From Candida dubliniensis CD36 (lineage: Eukaryota > Ascomycota > Pichiomycetes > Serinales > Debaryomycetaceae): a stretch of DNA of 64,000 bases. Within the stretch, counting starts at the first letter, position 1, and each line of letters starts with the position of its first letter. A program made the translations under genes and the position numbers. The stretch covers positions 558,001 to 622,000 of the forward strand of contig NC_012860.1 in assembly GCF_000026945.1 (NCBI RefSeq). The letters run 5' to 3'. This document shows, one piece after another, positions 30,858 through 42,362 of the stretch. The notes below the pieces were generated by a model. It was not told the origin of the DNA and made no database searches. It saw nothing but the letters and a program-made list of their open reading frames with translations.

Positions 30858-33800
30858 ACCGAGGCAAAAATGAAAAACAACAAGGTACAAAATAGACACA
30901 TAAAAGAGTAGTAAATGAGAAATAGAAGTTAAATAAAAAGAATTAAACTAAATCCGTTTTATTTCATCATATAGTTATGGAATAGTAGCGAAAGCATAAA
31001 AACCAAGTTAAATTGATGCGAGTAACAAGAATAAGGTAAAGTTGCAAACAGAAATCGGATTTAAATTAAACCATTATCGATATTTATAGTTTTTGTTTTG
31101 GAGGGTGGAAAAGAAATAAAGAATCTTTGTTAGGACAACCTTGATAGAAACCATGAAAAAAAAAAAAAATAGATATGGAGATCATTTTGAAATTGTGTCA
31201 TTGGTGGGATAGACCACCATTATAAAGTTAAATAACGGACTCATTTTTTTGGGTTGAAAGGAACTAGCTCGTGAAGAAGATCTGACCGAATTAAGATTCT
31301 ATACAAGGTAAAATATGGTTTATTTTTGCAGATTAGTAGTAGCACATTCCTGAACTGTTTGTGGTAATCTTGCAGAGAATTTCTAATATCTAATTTCTCA
31401 CTTTTCACAATATACAAATATTTTTTATAGCATGCATGCATTTTATGCAATGCAGATGATGATGAAAGCTCGAGAACATATGGACCTGTTTTTGTTGTAC
31501 TTTTTTAACAATTCAGAAATAAGAATTTAAGTTATGTTAAGATTTGTAGATTGTGGTTGACAACGATGTAAATATACCCGATATTACATTTATACTTACA
31601 CAAACTTATCCATCGAGATAAAAAATCATTAAGTGTTATTACATTTAATGGGACAGCAAAAACATAACCAAAGATTTATAATAATTGTATTCCACAAACT
31701 CTCAAGAATTGTGAAATGAACAATAGTAGTATATTCCATTACATTTGTCAAAGTCTTGTCAACAACACAACAAGTTATCTACAATTGAAACTGCTAGAAA
31801 TTTTGAATAGTTCAAGGTATTGTTTGAGCTACCTGAAATTAAGTTGAAAAATTTCATTCAACAAACCAATTGGTCTCTCCCCCCCCCCCCCCCTCGTATA
31901 TAATGAACAATTATGGGTATCATCAAAAGTTGAAAACACACCAAAACAAAAAGCAATCTTTCTAATAGTGGAGAAATGTTTGCCTATATAAGAATGTGTT
32001 ATTTGGTGTTTATTATTTGAAGTGGTCACTCAAGTGTTTTATTAAACTGGATTTCTTTTTTTTTTTTTTTTGAACAGACACACCTAGACTGCGTTAGGTA
32101 GTGCCGAGGATAAATATCCTATGACAATGGAAAATGCAACGTATCCAGCCAAAGCAGAGGAGATAGCGGGTAACACCCAGCGGGGAACGTGGTGCGCAAT
32201 GTCGAGAACAACAGTATATAAATAAGTAGTTTTTCCCAGGTGTAATTTGGGTCAGGTATAGAGGGCGGACGAGGCAGGCAAGAACCCAATTACAACACGT
32301 TATAGTAGTAATATATATGTTAACCAAGCTACACGACTATAACCGCTCGCAAGCGCTCACATACAACTTGTCATTTTTGGATTTCAAATTATATCAAGTT
32401 TAAAAAAGCAAGATAATATAAAAATCGTAGATAAGATATTCTGCAAGAATGGAGATTATCAAGATATTAATTATCAAACAATACCGAAGAGGAATTTAAA
32501 GTGTGGTCTAAATCAAAAGCATAAACAAAAAATACAAAACAAGTGGAGCAAAATAGTTTGGTATAGGAAGAAGAAGACAAAGATAAAGTGTCTATCAATT
32601 GGGTTATATACACTCAAAGATTATATATATCTCTAATTCTTCTTTCATTTTCACCCTTGTTTTTTTTTTTTGGGTTTTATTCATTTGCATCTTAAACTAT
32701 TGAAAGACGTTTAAACTTTATATTACAGTTGGTGACAGAAGAGGACTGTAACATGTAATATGTCAAATTGTCAATACCACTATTGGTGTCACTATCACTA
32801 TTAATTATATAGCACTTTTTATTCTTAATTGAAAGTTCTTGGAAGTGAGTGATAATAAAGATTTAGATATATGGAATCCATTGTTGTTAATACTATTTAT
32901 TATACAATCATTTTAGTGTATCTTTAGTTTTTTTAGGTTTAGTTTCTCTTTCTCCTTCCAATTTCCAATGGGTGGAGTATGTAGGTACAAGTGGAAACTA
33001 TTTATGATTGTTTTACACATGCTTAGAAATACTGGACACTAATTATTTGTGTATTGTAACGGAAATAAAGATCAGTATAAACCTAGTTAAAATATTTTGC
33101 GTAATAAAAATAATGCATGTACCTAATGTCTCCTCTTTTCTATTTATTGAAATGAAATTCTCTTTGTTCAAAACCAAACAATAGAAAGGGAGGGGGTTAT
33201 ACTATTAATTTAATACCACAAGCATTAGACTGTGAATCATGAAATGAATCATTAACATTAATAACACAAAAAGTTCAGATAAAAATCAGTTACATCTTGT
33301 AGATTAGTACCACCATTATAAAGCAAAGTTTAGTCATACTTCCTCACACTCAAGAATTGCTGAACAACTTGGAATATGATTTGATACAACCTGTCAATTG
33401 AAATTTTTCAAAAGAATAAAATAATGAAAAATTGTAAAATAAGTAACATCTGAATTAGTTGAACTTACAACTTATTTAAAGATTATTGTGTTTAAAAATC
33501 AAGAAAAACTGAATCACCAAGAAATTAATCTAATTGAATCACCCCTTCTAAACAATTCACAAAAACACCAGAATAAAGAAAGCAAAAAGACTAAAAGAAC
33601 ATCTTACTTCTCGAATCGGTATAACATACCTTATAGATCTGTTGCCTCACACAAAAATATAACACAATAAGAGAAGTAGAAAATAAACCAATTACCAAAA
33701 AGAATTAATAGATTTTGAAATTATCACTGGTGTTAGTATGAATTGAATTGGAAGATAACCAAAGAAATATACTATATAAACACCACAAGCTTTTTTTAGA

Positions 33801-36800
33801 GGAATTAACTCTTTTGGGTTTATTATCTACATTTGTTCAATATACCCATGTGCCATTAGCACCATTGATACATAGTAAATTACTTTTAGTTTGATATCGA
33901 ATCCTAATCCCACAACTAATTTGATTTACAACTCATTGCCTAAAAAAAGCTTTAACAAAACCAAAAGGGGATGAATATTTTTTGGTATTATTAAACTGAT
34001 CAATAAAGTGCTGAAAAAAAGAAAGTTGGACCCGATTGTGATGTCCGCATTTTAAACCCAGGTAGCTTCCAACCACGAAGTAAGAACAACACCAGCACAC
34101 GACTGGACAGATATGTATATTGCCTTACTGAAAACAATAAAAACAAATCAATATGTATTTCATAATACACGGAATTAGGATAATAACTATTCTGCAAGAT
34201 ACTTGTCTGTGGTATTGAATGAGGAGGAGTACAGAACAATATTGCAAACTAAAAATTACCACGTTCCTAGATTCCAACTCCACATTTTGAAAATGACTAA
34301 AAAATGATATCCACTAAAAACTTCCAGCCACCCCACCCCACCCCCTACCCCCTTTCTATTTTCTTAATATGTAAATTGATTTTTAAAATGGTTAATCTTC
34401 TCCTTTTCTTTTTTATTTTTTCCATTTTAGAGATTAATACAACATCAATAGTTTAATTGTTGAGAAAACTTTAAACTACAATTAAAATCCCTCTAGCCAC
34501 AGAACTTTCTTTACAATAGATAGATCAGAGAAATTCAGTTTGATACAATGAAATATATTTGTTAAAAATCTAAACTGTAATTGAAAGGAGTCTAAAATAA
34601 AACAAAGTAAGGGAAAGTGTTATTTGATTGGTTTGATCTCTACCCTAATCTTGATTAAAAAGAAAAAGTTAGGTGGTAAATATAAGATACGTTAATATCG
34701 CTGTTACATAACATTTAAAGCGTTTAACCTTTTTCTGATTAATTCGAAAGAAAATTTTAAAAAATGAATCAAACTGCCGCTGATATAATTATATACATAT
34801 TTCATATACTAAGCAATTATTGCAAAAAAAAAAACACCACCACCACCACCACCACGGATAATAATATTAATGGTGCAGATGATTTTGTGATTATTTGTAT
34901 TGTTGTTGCAATTTTAATCATTAATACATTTTGTGTCATATTAGAATTCTTCTTCTTACGCTTACACATTTTCACATTATCAATCTCATCACCCCTATTA
35001 ACTATCCCACAAACCGTGGCTATACATTTCCACTCCACTAACATCAAATACTTTATTCTACTGTTGCTGTTGTTTTTTTTTTTTACTTTCCTCGGACATA
35101 TCTATTTGCATCACATTCTGATGTGATATCATCAGGTATTACTTCCTACAATTCTATCTGATCATTATTAAATGATAAAGATATGTAGGTTCCATTACCA
35201 CCAGTGCATCGTAATACTGCAACATTATTATTATTATTATCCGTTATTTATTTTTTTTTCTCTGTGTCACCATATAATTAAATGATATTATTAAAGGCTA
35301 TTAACGTTCGACCACTGCTTTCCCCACCCTCTAGATTTGGGGATGTTAGGTTCATAATCTCTTTTCAATCTTTAATTATTGAGTATTTACAATATAATTA
35401 GGTGTATATACACGTGAAGATCTATATTCTGGCTTTTTTTTTTTTTTCTAGTTGCATAACCTTGATCAGGAAGTTACCATTTTTTAAATGATATCTCGTT
35501 AACAGTTGCCAGTGTTATGAGTTGATTTTGAACTTGAATTTGAACAAAGTCCGGCAACAGTTTATATCATATGAGGTCATTAACTTTAAGGTTCGAAATT
35601 TCAAAGAAGGTTAAAACAATACCATTTTTTCTTTTCTTCCGTTGTCCGCAAGCTCTCTGATATTTTAATAGGTTGTCAGTGCAATATCAGCACTGCCTTT
35701 TTGTATCTTTTTATTGTACATGATAAAATGCAATGCCAGCGTACAGATAATGCACAAGGATAATAACAAAAAAAACATAAACAACAACCAACAGTGATAA
35801 TCAACCAATACACAAAAAAGAGGGGTGGGATGATAAAATGTGTTCAAATAAAGAGGAGATCTTTAAATATAAAGTGGTTATATCAAAATCCTCTCTTTTT
35901 CTTGCTTGTTTTACCTTATTCAGCTTTCTGATTATGTTTGTTTTCTTAACTTTCTTTCTACATCGAAGGTTACCAATTCAACCTAAACAGTAAAGAATGA
36001 AAGAAAGAAAAAGAACCACTATGACTCTAAATATCTTCTCACTAACCATCTTGTAACAATCATTCAATTTTTGTATTAGGGAGAGGGCGAATAGCGGTAT
36101 CATTGTCCATTATTCCTTCAACTTTTTCTATCAATTGTAATTTATTTCTAATTATAAGTCTATTTGTTTATTTGTTTATTTATTTGTCAATTTTAACATC
36201 ACGGTATACATCTCAACCTGAATCTTAATTTATGGTAGGCTTTTATACGTTTAATGATGATTATTTGTGTTTTGACACATACATATTTCCGCATAAGGAA
36301 TCAAGAATATTCTCTTGTGGGTTATTAGTTCATTTAAAAATACACTAAAAGAAGATATTATTAATTAACAATAGCTGCAAGAATAATAAGTCATTCTACT
36401 GCTAAAAAAAAATAAATATTACATACACTAAATCAGTAACAACAATAACAGGAACATTAGCATCATCCACCACAACCTGTTTCGAAAGCTTTTTGGTAAA
36501 TTTTAAAATTTAAAAAATTTGATTTGTAAGGTTTTTTTTTTTTTCTACAAATTCTTTGCCAATATAAATATGATAAAGAATTGCACCCAAAAGAAAAAAC
36601 CAAAATAGAATATGAATATACCTTGTTGAATTTCGTTTTTCTTTCTTCCTTTCTTTCTTTCTTTTATATTTAACTTTTCCTAATTCAAATAAAGTTATTC
36701 ACTAATCAGCGATTAATACTTTTGTGTTATATTATTTCCCACATTTATTATTTGATATTATTAAGCTCGACTATCATCAATACTATTTTATTATAATTCC

Positions 36801-36812
36801 TCAATTTATCAT
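30858..36812. other. Long gene-free region of about 6 kb
   Basis: Nothing convincing codes for protein here. Open frames of 60-120 codons are low-complexity. Content includes A13 near 31155, C15 at 31879-31893, T-runs near 32055, 32660 and 35436, a GC-richer patch around 32085-32370, CAC/CCA repeats at 34836-34854, and ATT repeats near 35227. It lies upstream of the orphan gene at 36813 and downstream of the zinc-finger gene. In CTG-clade yeasts such long regions often front tightly regulated genes. Confidence 0.6.
31879..31893 (+). repeat. C15 homopolymer
   Basis: Fifteen consecutive C in otherwise AT-rich non-coding DNA. Confidence 0.9.
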
Positions 36813-37688
36813 ATGATTCACCAAACCTCAAGTATGACTACTACAGCCGTTTTTGAAGAAATTAGCACAGAATTCGATAATTCACTCATGGAATTGCTTT
36901 ATTCTACTACTTCAGAAGACGCGCTCCCCGACATGATTGAAAACTCCCCAACGACGATAACTATAGTTGCAATTGAAATTCCAAGTTTATTTTCATATTC
37001 TACTAATGAATTCGACCTGGAACTAGATTATGAATCATCAGATTGGGGTGATATAACTGAGCCATTGCCCCAAAACATACCAAAGGATGAAAGCGAACCA
37101 ATAACTAAAAATCCCACCAATGTATTGACTTCACCATTACAAGCTTTTGCAGATTTTAATTCTGGTTCATCAACAGAGTTTGTAACGAAGCAACAGAAAT
37201 TCTTCAATTATAATAATACAATCAATCGTTCTTTCAAAAATAATGATTACACAACTAATAAAGCCACGACAACACCAAAATGTCGCATTTCAAAGCCTTG
37301 TGAAAAATCCCCTCTAATGAAACCATCAGTTACAATTGCATCTATTGATACCATAGCTAAACTCAAGTCCAAATCCAAAAATAATTACAAATCTTCCTCA
37401 ATTTCAAAAACTAAAGTTGGGAATCCCTTTTATAAACCATTCATATCATCATCATCAATACCCCTGAAGACGGCAATGAAAAATGCCAAAGTAGTAAACT
37501 TTAGAGACGTCAATAACAATACCAACAACACCTCGCTCAACTTCACGGATATTGATAATAAATTAACATATGATTTGCTAACGGAAACCACTAATTGTTC
37601 TGTTCCACAAACGGTTTTGGAGACCCAATTTAAGAATTTTGACGATTCCTTGATTTTTGATTCATTTTTCGATATAAATCAAATTTAG
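36813..37688 (+). CDS. Unrecognised Ser/Thr/Asn-rich protein
   Basis: 291 residues that I do not recognise. The N-terminal third is acidic (FDLELDYESSDWGDITEPL) and could act as an activation or protein-interaction segment. The middle is basic and Ser/Lys-rich (KLKSKSKNNYKSSSISK), and Asn/Thr-rich stretches follow. The C-terminus is acidic and hydrophobic (FDDSLIFDSFFDINQI). No zinc finger, membrane segment or catalytic motif is visible. A second ATG at codon 8 (36834) is an alternative start. It follows a 6-kb gene-free region, which suggests a regulated gene, possibly a lineage-specific regulator. Its length and codon use argue for a real gene. Confidence 0.65.
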   Translation: MIHQTSSMTTTAVFEEISTEFDNSLMELLYSTTSEDALPDMIENSPTTITIVAIEIPSLFSYSTNEFDLELDYESSDWGDITEPLPQNIPKDESEPITKNPTNVLTSPLQAFADFNSGSSTEFVTKQQKFFNYNNTINRSFKNNDYTTNKATTTPKCRISKPCEKSPLMKPSVTIASIDTIAKLKSKSKNNYKSSSISKTKVGNPFYKPFISSSSIPLKTAMKNAKVVNFRDVNNNTNNTSLNFTDIDNKLTYDLLTETTNCSVPQTVLETQFKNFDDSLIFDSFFDINQI

Positions 37689-38064
37689 ATTAATCTTTAA
37701 ATACTAAAGATTCAATAATTGAAAAAATAAATAGATTTTCAATTAAAACTTCATAAGGATAGATAACAAACATGCGAACTTTTAGGTATTGTTTTCCATA
37801 TATCAACTTTAACTGCATTTCATTAATTACTTTTCAATTTTGAGAAGAATTGTTTACCTTTCCTTTTCACTTCTTATAATTCCGATTTTCCTGATTTTAC
37901 GTTTTTTTTTTTTTGGTTCTGGATTCATTTAAATAGACAACTATTTGTATGTAGATTTGTGTCTCTGTTTTTACTGTTATTATTAATTTTTCCTGTTTTA
38001 TTTGATATAGCTTGTTTAATAATATACATATAAATTATGCATAACCTTCAAGAATGTCCAGTTT
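37689..38064. other. Convergent 3' intergenic region
   Basis: 376 bp between the convergent orphan gene and the sirtuin gene. AT-rich with a T12 run near 37902-37913. No feature seen. Confidence 0.5.
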
Positions 38065-38985
38065 CTATATGTCACCAATCAATGGCTTTAATGCAATAGG
38101 TAACAATTCTGCAGCATCACCTTTAAACCCCCAAGTATCTTTGACTTTACTATTGAGAATGTTTTCTTCAATATCAGTATTGAATATTGCAACTTTCCCA
38201 CCTTTCAACCTCACTCTCTCAACATAACTATTGGCAGGATAAACGGTACCACTAGTTCCGATAACCAAAATCAAATCAACTGATGGGTCCAGCTCAACAA
38301 AATTATCTATTTCAGTAATCAAATTCAAAGGTAATGATTCACCAAACCAAACTACTCCTGGTCGCAACAAGTCATGACAAACAGGACACAATGGTAAATC
38401 TTTCTCCAGTATTGTTTTCACTTGATTGAATTGTGGTGATAATGAAATATCAACACTGCTATTGCTATCGTTATCATTAAGAGGACGTTTTCTGGGATTC
38501 AAATTACTATATTCAAATTCAGTATCCTCCAATGCTTTAGTCAATGGTTGTTTAAAATTATTATGATCAACATAATTACACATAAAACTAGTACATTTCA
38601 AATCAAATAATGATCCATGAATCTCATATAAACTATCAAGATTATGACCACTTCGACTCAGTAATCCATCAACATTTTGTGTAATGGTGATATATTCATC
38701 AGAATTGAATTTTTGAGATAATTTATTCAAGGCATAATGTCCCTTATTTGGTTTGGCTCTTAATGCACCATATCGTCTCCATGAATAAAATTGCCAAACT
38801 AACCCTGGATCAATATAAAATGCATCTGGAGTAGCTAAATCTATCATATTGAAATTTTTCCATAAACCCTGTGAGCCTCTAAATGTCGGTAATCCTGAAG
38901 ATACAGAAAGTCCGGCACCTACTAATGCAATAATTTTCCGACATTTGGGTAGGTATTCTTGGAATTCCTTCAATTGTTTATTCAT
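38065..38985 (-). CDS. Class III (SIRT5-like) NAD-dependent protein deacylase
   Basis: 306 residues with the full sirtuin core: ALVGAGLSVSSGLPTFRG (NAD site), QNVDGL, catalytic His123 in EIHGS, zinc ligands Cys131/Cys136 and Cys200/Cys203, and RPGVVWFGESLP. Tyr67 and Arg70 in QFYSWRR form the Y-x-x-R pair that lets SIRT5-type enzymes bind acidic acyl groups. So desuccinylase/demalonylase activity is predicted, rather than histone silencing. An insert between the zinc Cys pairs (about 150-190, Asn/Asp/Ser-rich) is larger than usual. Saccharomyces has no class III member. Codon 109 (38659-38661) is CTG; read as Ser it gives NVDGLS, which I recall as the usual fungal class III motif. Confidence 0.9.
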   Translation of the reverse strand: MNKQLKEFQEYLPKCRKIIALVGAGLSVSSGLPTFRGSQGLWKNFNMIDLATPDAFYIDPGLVWQFYSWRRYGALRAKPNKGHYALNKLSQKFNSDEYITITQNVDGLLSRSGHNLDSLYEIHGSLFDLKCTSFMCNYVDHNNFKQPLTKALEDTEFEYSNLNPRKRPLNDNDSNSSVDISLSPQFNQVKTILEKDLPLCPVCHDLLRPGVVWFGESLPLNLITEIDNFVELDPSVDLILVIGTSGTVYPANSYVERVRLKGGKVAIFNTDIEENILNSKVKDTWGFKGDAAELLPIALKPLIGDI

Positions 38986-39109
38986 TTATAGGGAAATCAG
39001 AAAAGTGTGTAATCTTAATCTATAATGAAATAGTGTTGCCTATTCATTTTTATCTTGCAGTGTGTGTTTTTTTTTTTTTCCTGTCAACTTTTGGAACCGC
39101 TTTGTTTTC

Positions 39110-39136
39110 TTTTTTTTTTTTTTTGGGGGGGGGGGG
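39110..39136 (+). repeat. T15-G12 composite homopolymer
   Basis: A T15 run at 39110-39124 passes directly into G12 at 39125-39136, in the 298-bp space between the sirtuin and RSC-type genes. It is probably variable in length. Confidence 0.9.
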
Positions 39137-39283
39137 ATGTTCAATCTTTCGTCCAAATCCTACAAAAACGTTTCATAATTATACATTACATTTAATTATA
39201 TGACTTTAATATACACAAAACACAAAAAAAAACAAATCCTATCAAACAATTAAAATGATACCTTATTTAACTGGGACAAAATT

Positions 39284-41668
39284 TCAAGTTGATTTATTTT
39301 GTTTCAATTTCCATGCTAAATAAGTAGCTGAATGTCCCAATTCAAAATTCGAATTGGTGATGATTTTGTTCCCCACTAATTTGAGTGGTGGTGCTCTATA
39401 AAATAAAATTTCTTCATCTTGTCTTCCATTATTAATTTTTCTTTTCTTATTTACAAATTGACCCAATTCTCCTATGTTTTCATTCAATCCATAAGCAAGA
39501 GTCCCTCCAACTAAAAGATTAGAATATGTTGACATCGATGTATGAAATGTAGTCCCCGTTGGCGCAATACTTGTTGGTGTTGGTGTAGATGTCTTTTTAT
39601 ACAATTGTTGATGTTGCTGTTGTTGCAATTGTTGTAATTGTTGTTCTTGTTGCTTTTTAGCTTGGTTTTCTTGTATTTGTTCTTGTAACAGTTTATAACT
39701 TCCTGGTAATTGATGTTTTTCTTCACGATTCATTAAAATGTTGGTATTGCGTGCCACCAGAGGAGTCAAGCCAGGAATGTCAGCAATAGGTTTTGCTGGG
39801 ACATGGCTGATAGTTCCATGAGGTACTGCTGGGCCAGTTGCATATACAGTATTTGTGGAACCACCTCCACCTTTTAATTGTGAAATTGGCGTGAATAAGA
39901 ATGCACGACGACCGCTTTTTGTTTCATCATGTTCGGGAACAGCAACAACATTTTGACTGGATATATATTGCCCCAAATCATCATTTGGTAATGGAGCACC
40001 AATATACACCGACCCTGATACTGGCGGCGAATTAGCTGTACCAGGGATAGCGTCAGGAATATCCATACCTTTATAAGCATCAGGAGCCAACAATCCCTTA
40101 ATTGGAGATTCATATTTGATCAATTTTCTCGTCTCCTTTAATGGAATCAAAGGCTGTTCAGGATCTTCTCTAACCTCATCTGGCAAACATGCTTTCCAAG
40201 TTCTAATACGATTGAATACATGTGTGTTCTCATTGTATCGGAATTCGCAAATAAACCATGGAGCAGATTCCGGTATAACACCTTCTGGCAAGTCACCCTT
40301 TTGATATCTAGTTAAAAAAATAACATAGCAAGGGCCAACAATATCATCAACTAAATGATCTCTATATTGACCAGTTTTACAAACTTCATTCAAGAAAAAT
40401 AAACGGTCTACCGCATGGCAAGTCTGCTCTGGGCGGTAATACCAACACATGTTAACATACCTTTTACCATCTTCAGTGGACCACATACGGAAAATCTGAC
40501 CTACTATTGGTCTCTCTGGGTCGGCTGGGTTCTTCACCAACACCCAATTACCAATTTTGTATGTGTACCCGCCAATATCCAAGACTTCCAATGGGTATCG
40601 TAATACACCATCACTCGAAGACGAAGTAGCAAGTATGATTTCTTTATCTGATTTGCTCAATTCAGTTTGAATCACAAGGTGAGCCTCTTTTTTAAATTGT
40701 TGGGAGTCTAAAAACTCTTCACTGTAAGGATCACTTTCATAATAAAGCTGTGCATTAGCAAACATCAAATCCAAATCATTAATAAACAATTCTACCGATG
40801 AATATTTTCTACTTCTAACTTTGATTCTAATTTCATTCAAACTAATAGGTGCAGCAATCCTTTCATAATAGTCAGCATGGGTTTTTATCTCTGGGAGCTT
40901 TTCAAAATGTTTGGTCAATGGTTGGCCATTGTTATCACGCAATTTCTTAAACCCTTTCAAAATTAACTTGATACGGGTTTCAAATGGTTTATCAATAATT
41001 GGTGGACGACCTCTTCTAATACCACTTTCAATTTGGTTATCCTTATGCTTTTGTCTTGTGGGACGAGTAGGGGTAGTGAACGACAGCCTAGTATACCCAG
41101 TTGACACCAATGGTTTTGATAATGCCACCATTGAATCTGCTTGAGGAGTTGCACTCATTTCAAACTCATCTCTTCTAGATCCAGCATTTGATGTTCCACT
41201 TATACCAGGAGTCGAGTCTCCTTTGTCAAACGAAAATCCCAGTAATTCATCGCTATCTCTATCATCAGGCAAGTCTCCAATATGAGGATATATCAAAGAA
41301 TGTCCATTTGAGATTGCTTTATCACTCTTCAATTTTGGAATTACCACGTCGGTGATGTACTGTTTCAAAATTTGAGCTTGTCGATAAATAACGGACTTTG
41401 AATGATTATAGAATCTAGCATTCCACGAAATCAACGCCAAGTCATTGATGAATTCTTGAGCATCTGTATATTTCAAGTTCTTCAATTTTCTTCCCACAGC
41501 GTGAAGTGAGAGAGGATTTTGTACAACCTTGTAATAGTCGGTACCTGATCTCAATGGCAAGGTTTGAAAAGTAGGATGAATTAAATAACCGTTATCTTCA
41601 ATCTTATAAATCCCATTAAATAAAGACTGCAATTTAGTCAGTAACTTCTTTTTCTCTCTTTCAGACAT
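39284..41668 (-). CDS. RSC1/RSC2-type subunit of the RSC chromatin remodeller
   Basis: 794 residues with the diagnostic domain order of Rsc1/Rsc2: bromodomain 1 at about 10-105 (FQTLPLRSGTDYYKVVQNPLSLHAVGRKL), an AT-hook at about 217-222 (RRGRPP), bromodomain 2 at about 225-335 (FEKLPEIKTHADYYERIAAPISLNEIRIKV), then a BAH domain at about 365-485 (YKIGNWVLVKNPADPERPIVGQIFRMW... CWYYRPEQTCH). The C-terminal third is less ordered and contains a Gln-rich stretch (QQEQQLQQLQQQQHQQ). It targets RSC to acetylated nucleosomes. Saccharomyces has two paralogues and CTG-clade yeasts probably one, so I leave the symbol open. It is divergent from GET3. Confidence 0.92.
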   Translation of the reverse strand: MSEREKKKLLTKLQSLFNGIYKIEDNGYLIHPTFQTLPLRSGTDYYKVVQNPLSLHAVGRKLKNLKYTDAQEFINDLALISWNARFYNHSKSVIYRQAQILKQYITDVVIPKLKSDKAISNGHSLIYPHIGDLPDDRDSDELLGFSFDKGDSTPGISGTSNAGSRRDEFEMSATPQADSMVALSKPLVSTGYTRLSFTTPTRPTRQKHKDNQIESGIRRGRPPIIDKPFETRIKLILKGFKKLRDNNGQPLTKHFEKLPEIKTHADYYERIAAPISLNEIRIKVRSRKYSSVELFINDLDLMFANAQLYYESDPYSEEFLDSQQFKKEAHLVIQTELSKSDKEIILATSSSSDGVLRYPLEVLDIGGYTYKIGNWVLVKNPADPERPIVGQIFRMWSTEDGKRYVNMCWYYRPEQTCHAVDRLFFLNEVCKTGQYRDHLVDDIVGPCYVIFLTRYQKGDLPEGVIPESAPWFICEFRYNENTHVFNRIRTWKACLPDEVREDPEQPLIPLKETRKLIKYESPIKGLLAPDAYKGMDIPDAIPGTANSPPVSGSVYIGAPLPNDDLGQYISSQNVVAVPEHDETKSGRRAFLFTPISQLKGGGGSTNTVYATGPAVPHGTISHVPAKPIADIPGLTPLVARNTNILMNREEKHQLPGSYKLLQEQIQENQAKKQQEQQLQQLQQQQHQQLYKKTSTPTPTSIAPTGTTFHTSMSTYSNLLVGGTLAYGLNENIGELGQFVNKKRKINNGRQDEEILFYRAPPLKLVGNKIITNSNFELGHSATYLAWKLKQNKST

Positions 41669-42362
41669 AATCGAATGGATGCAAAAAAAAAAAAAAAAAA
41701 ATATAGGATTGATGGAGGAAAAAAAAAAAAAGAGATTGTTGTTGTGTTGGTAGTACTTTTGTTGATTGTGTTTTTGTTTTTTTTTTTTCTAATTTTTTTT
41801 CTCTCTCTTTCATCCAATGTTTTGTACAAAGTACACGCTCCCATTCTTGTACAGGACTTGCAATTATCAACAACTGGTCTTTCACTTTATATACTCTAAT
41901 AAGCTCTGAAAGTGTTCACGAAAAGTGACTGAGTTGTTTAGAAAGATTGAACTTACAATAAATATACCGAATTTTGTTTACCAGATGATATTAATTTCAA
42001 GGTATATTTCAGTTGAAAACCTTTGAAGACCTCAATACAGACATTTAATGGATCACAACAGCTGAATTACTAATCTCTCTTGATACATAAAACATAGGGA
42101 TTCTCTAAACATTTGACTTACAACTATTCAAACTTATTCTCACATCTCTTACATTAGTTTGTTGTAAAAGTCCAAGTATACTGTCCATAGCGAATACTAT
42201 GCGACATAAAGAATGTCGTGGAAACAAAACTAGTAAATTGATTTTGTTGTTGAGTGTTGGCCACCTGTGATTTTCTTATTTTTGTCGCCTCTAAATTGAA
42301 AAAAAAAAAGAATAAGAATCTAAACCCAATTTCATTAGACTACAACCTAAACACATCTCAAT
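41669..42362. other. Divergent promoter of the RSC-type gene and GET3
   Basis: 694 bp with A18 at 41684-41701, A12 near 41720 and T9-T10 near 41780. The small open frames here are made of Lys or Phe runs. No other feature seen. Confidence 0.5.

Noticed and set aside
34764..35126. 120-codon plus-strand frame in the long gene-free region
   Set aside because: Runs of Thr, Ile and Phe from simple repeats; no conserved pattern.
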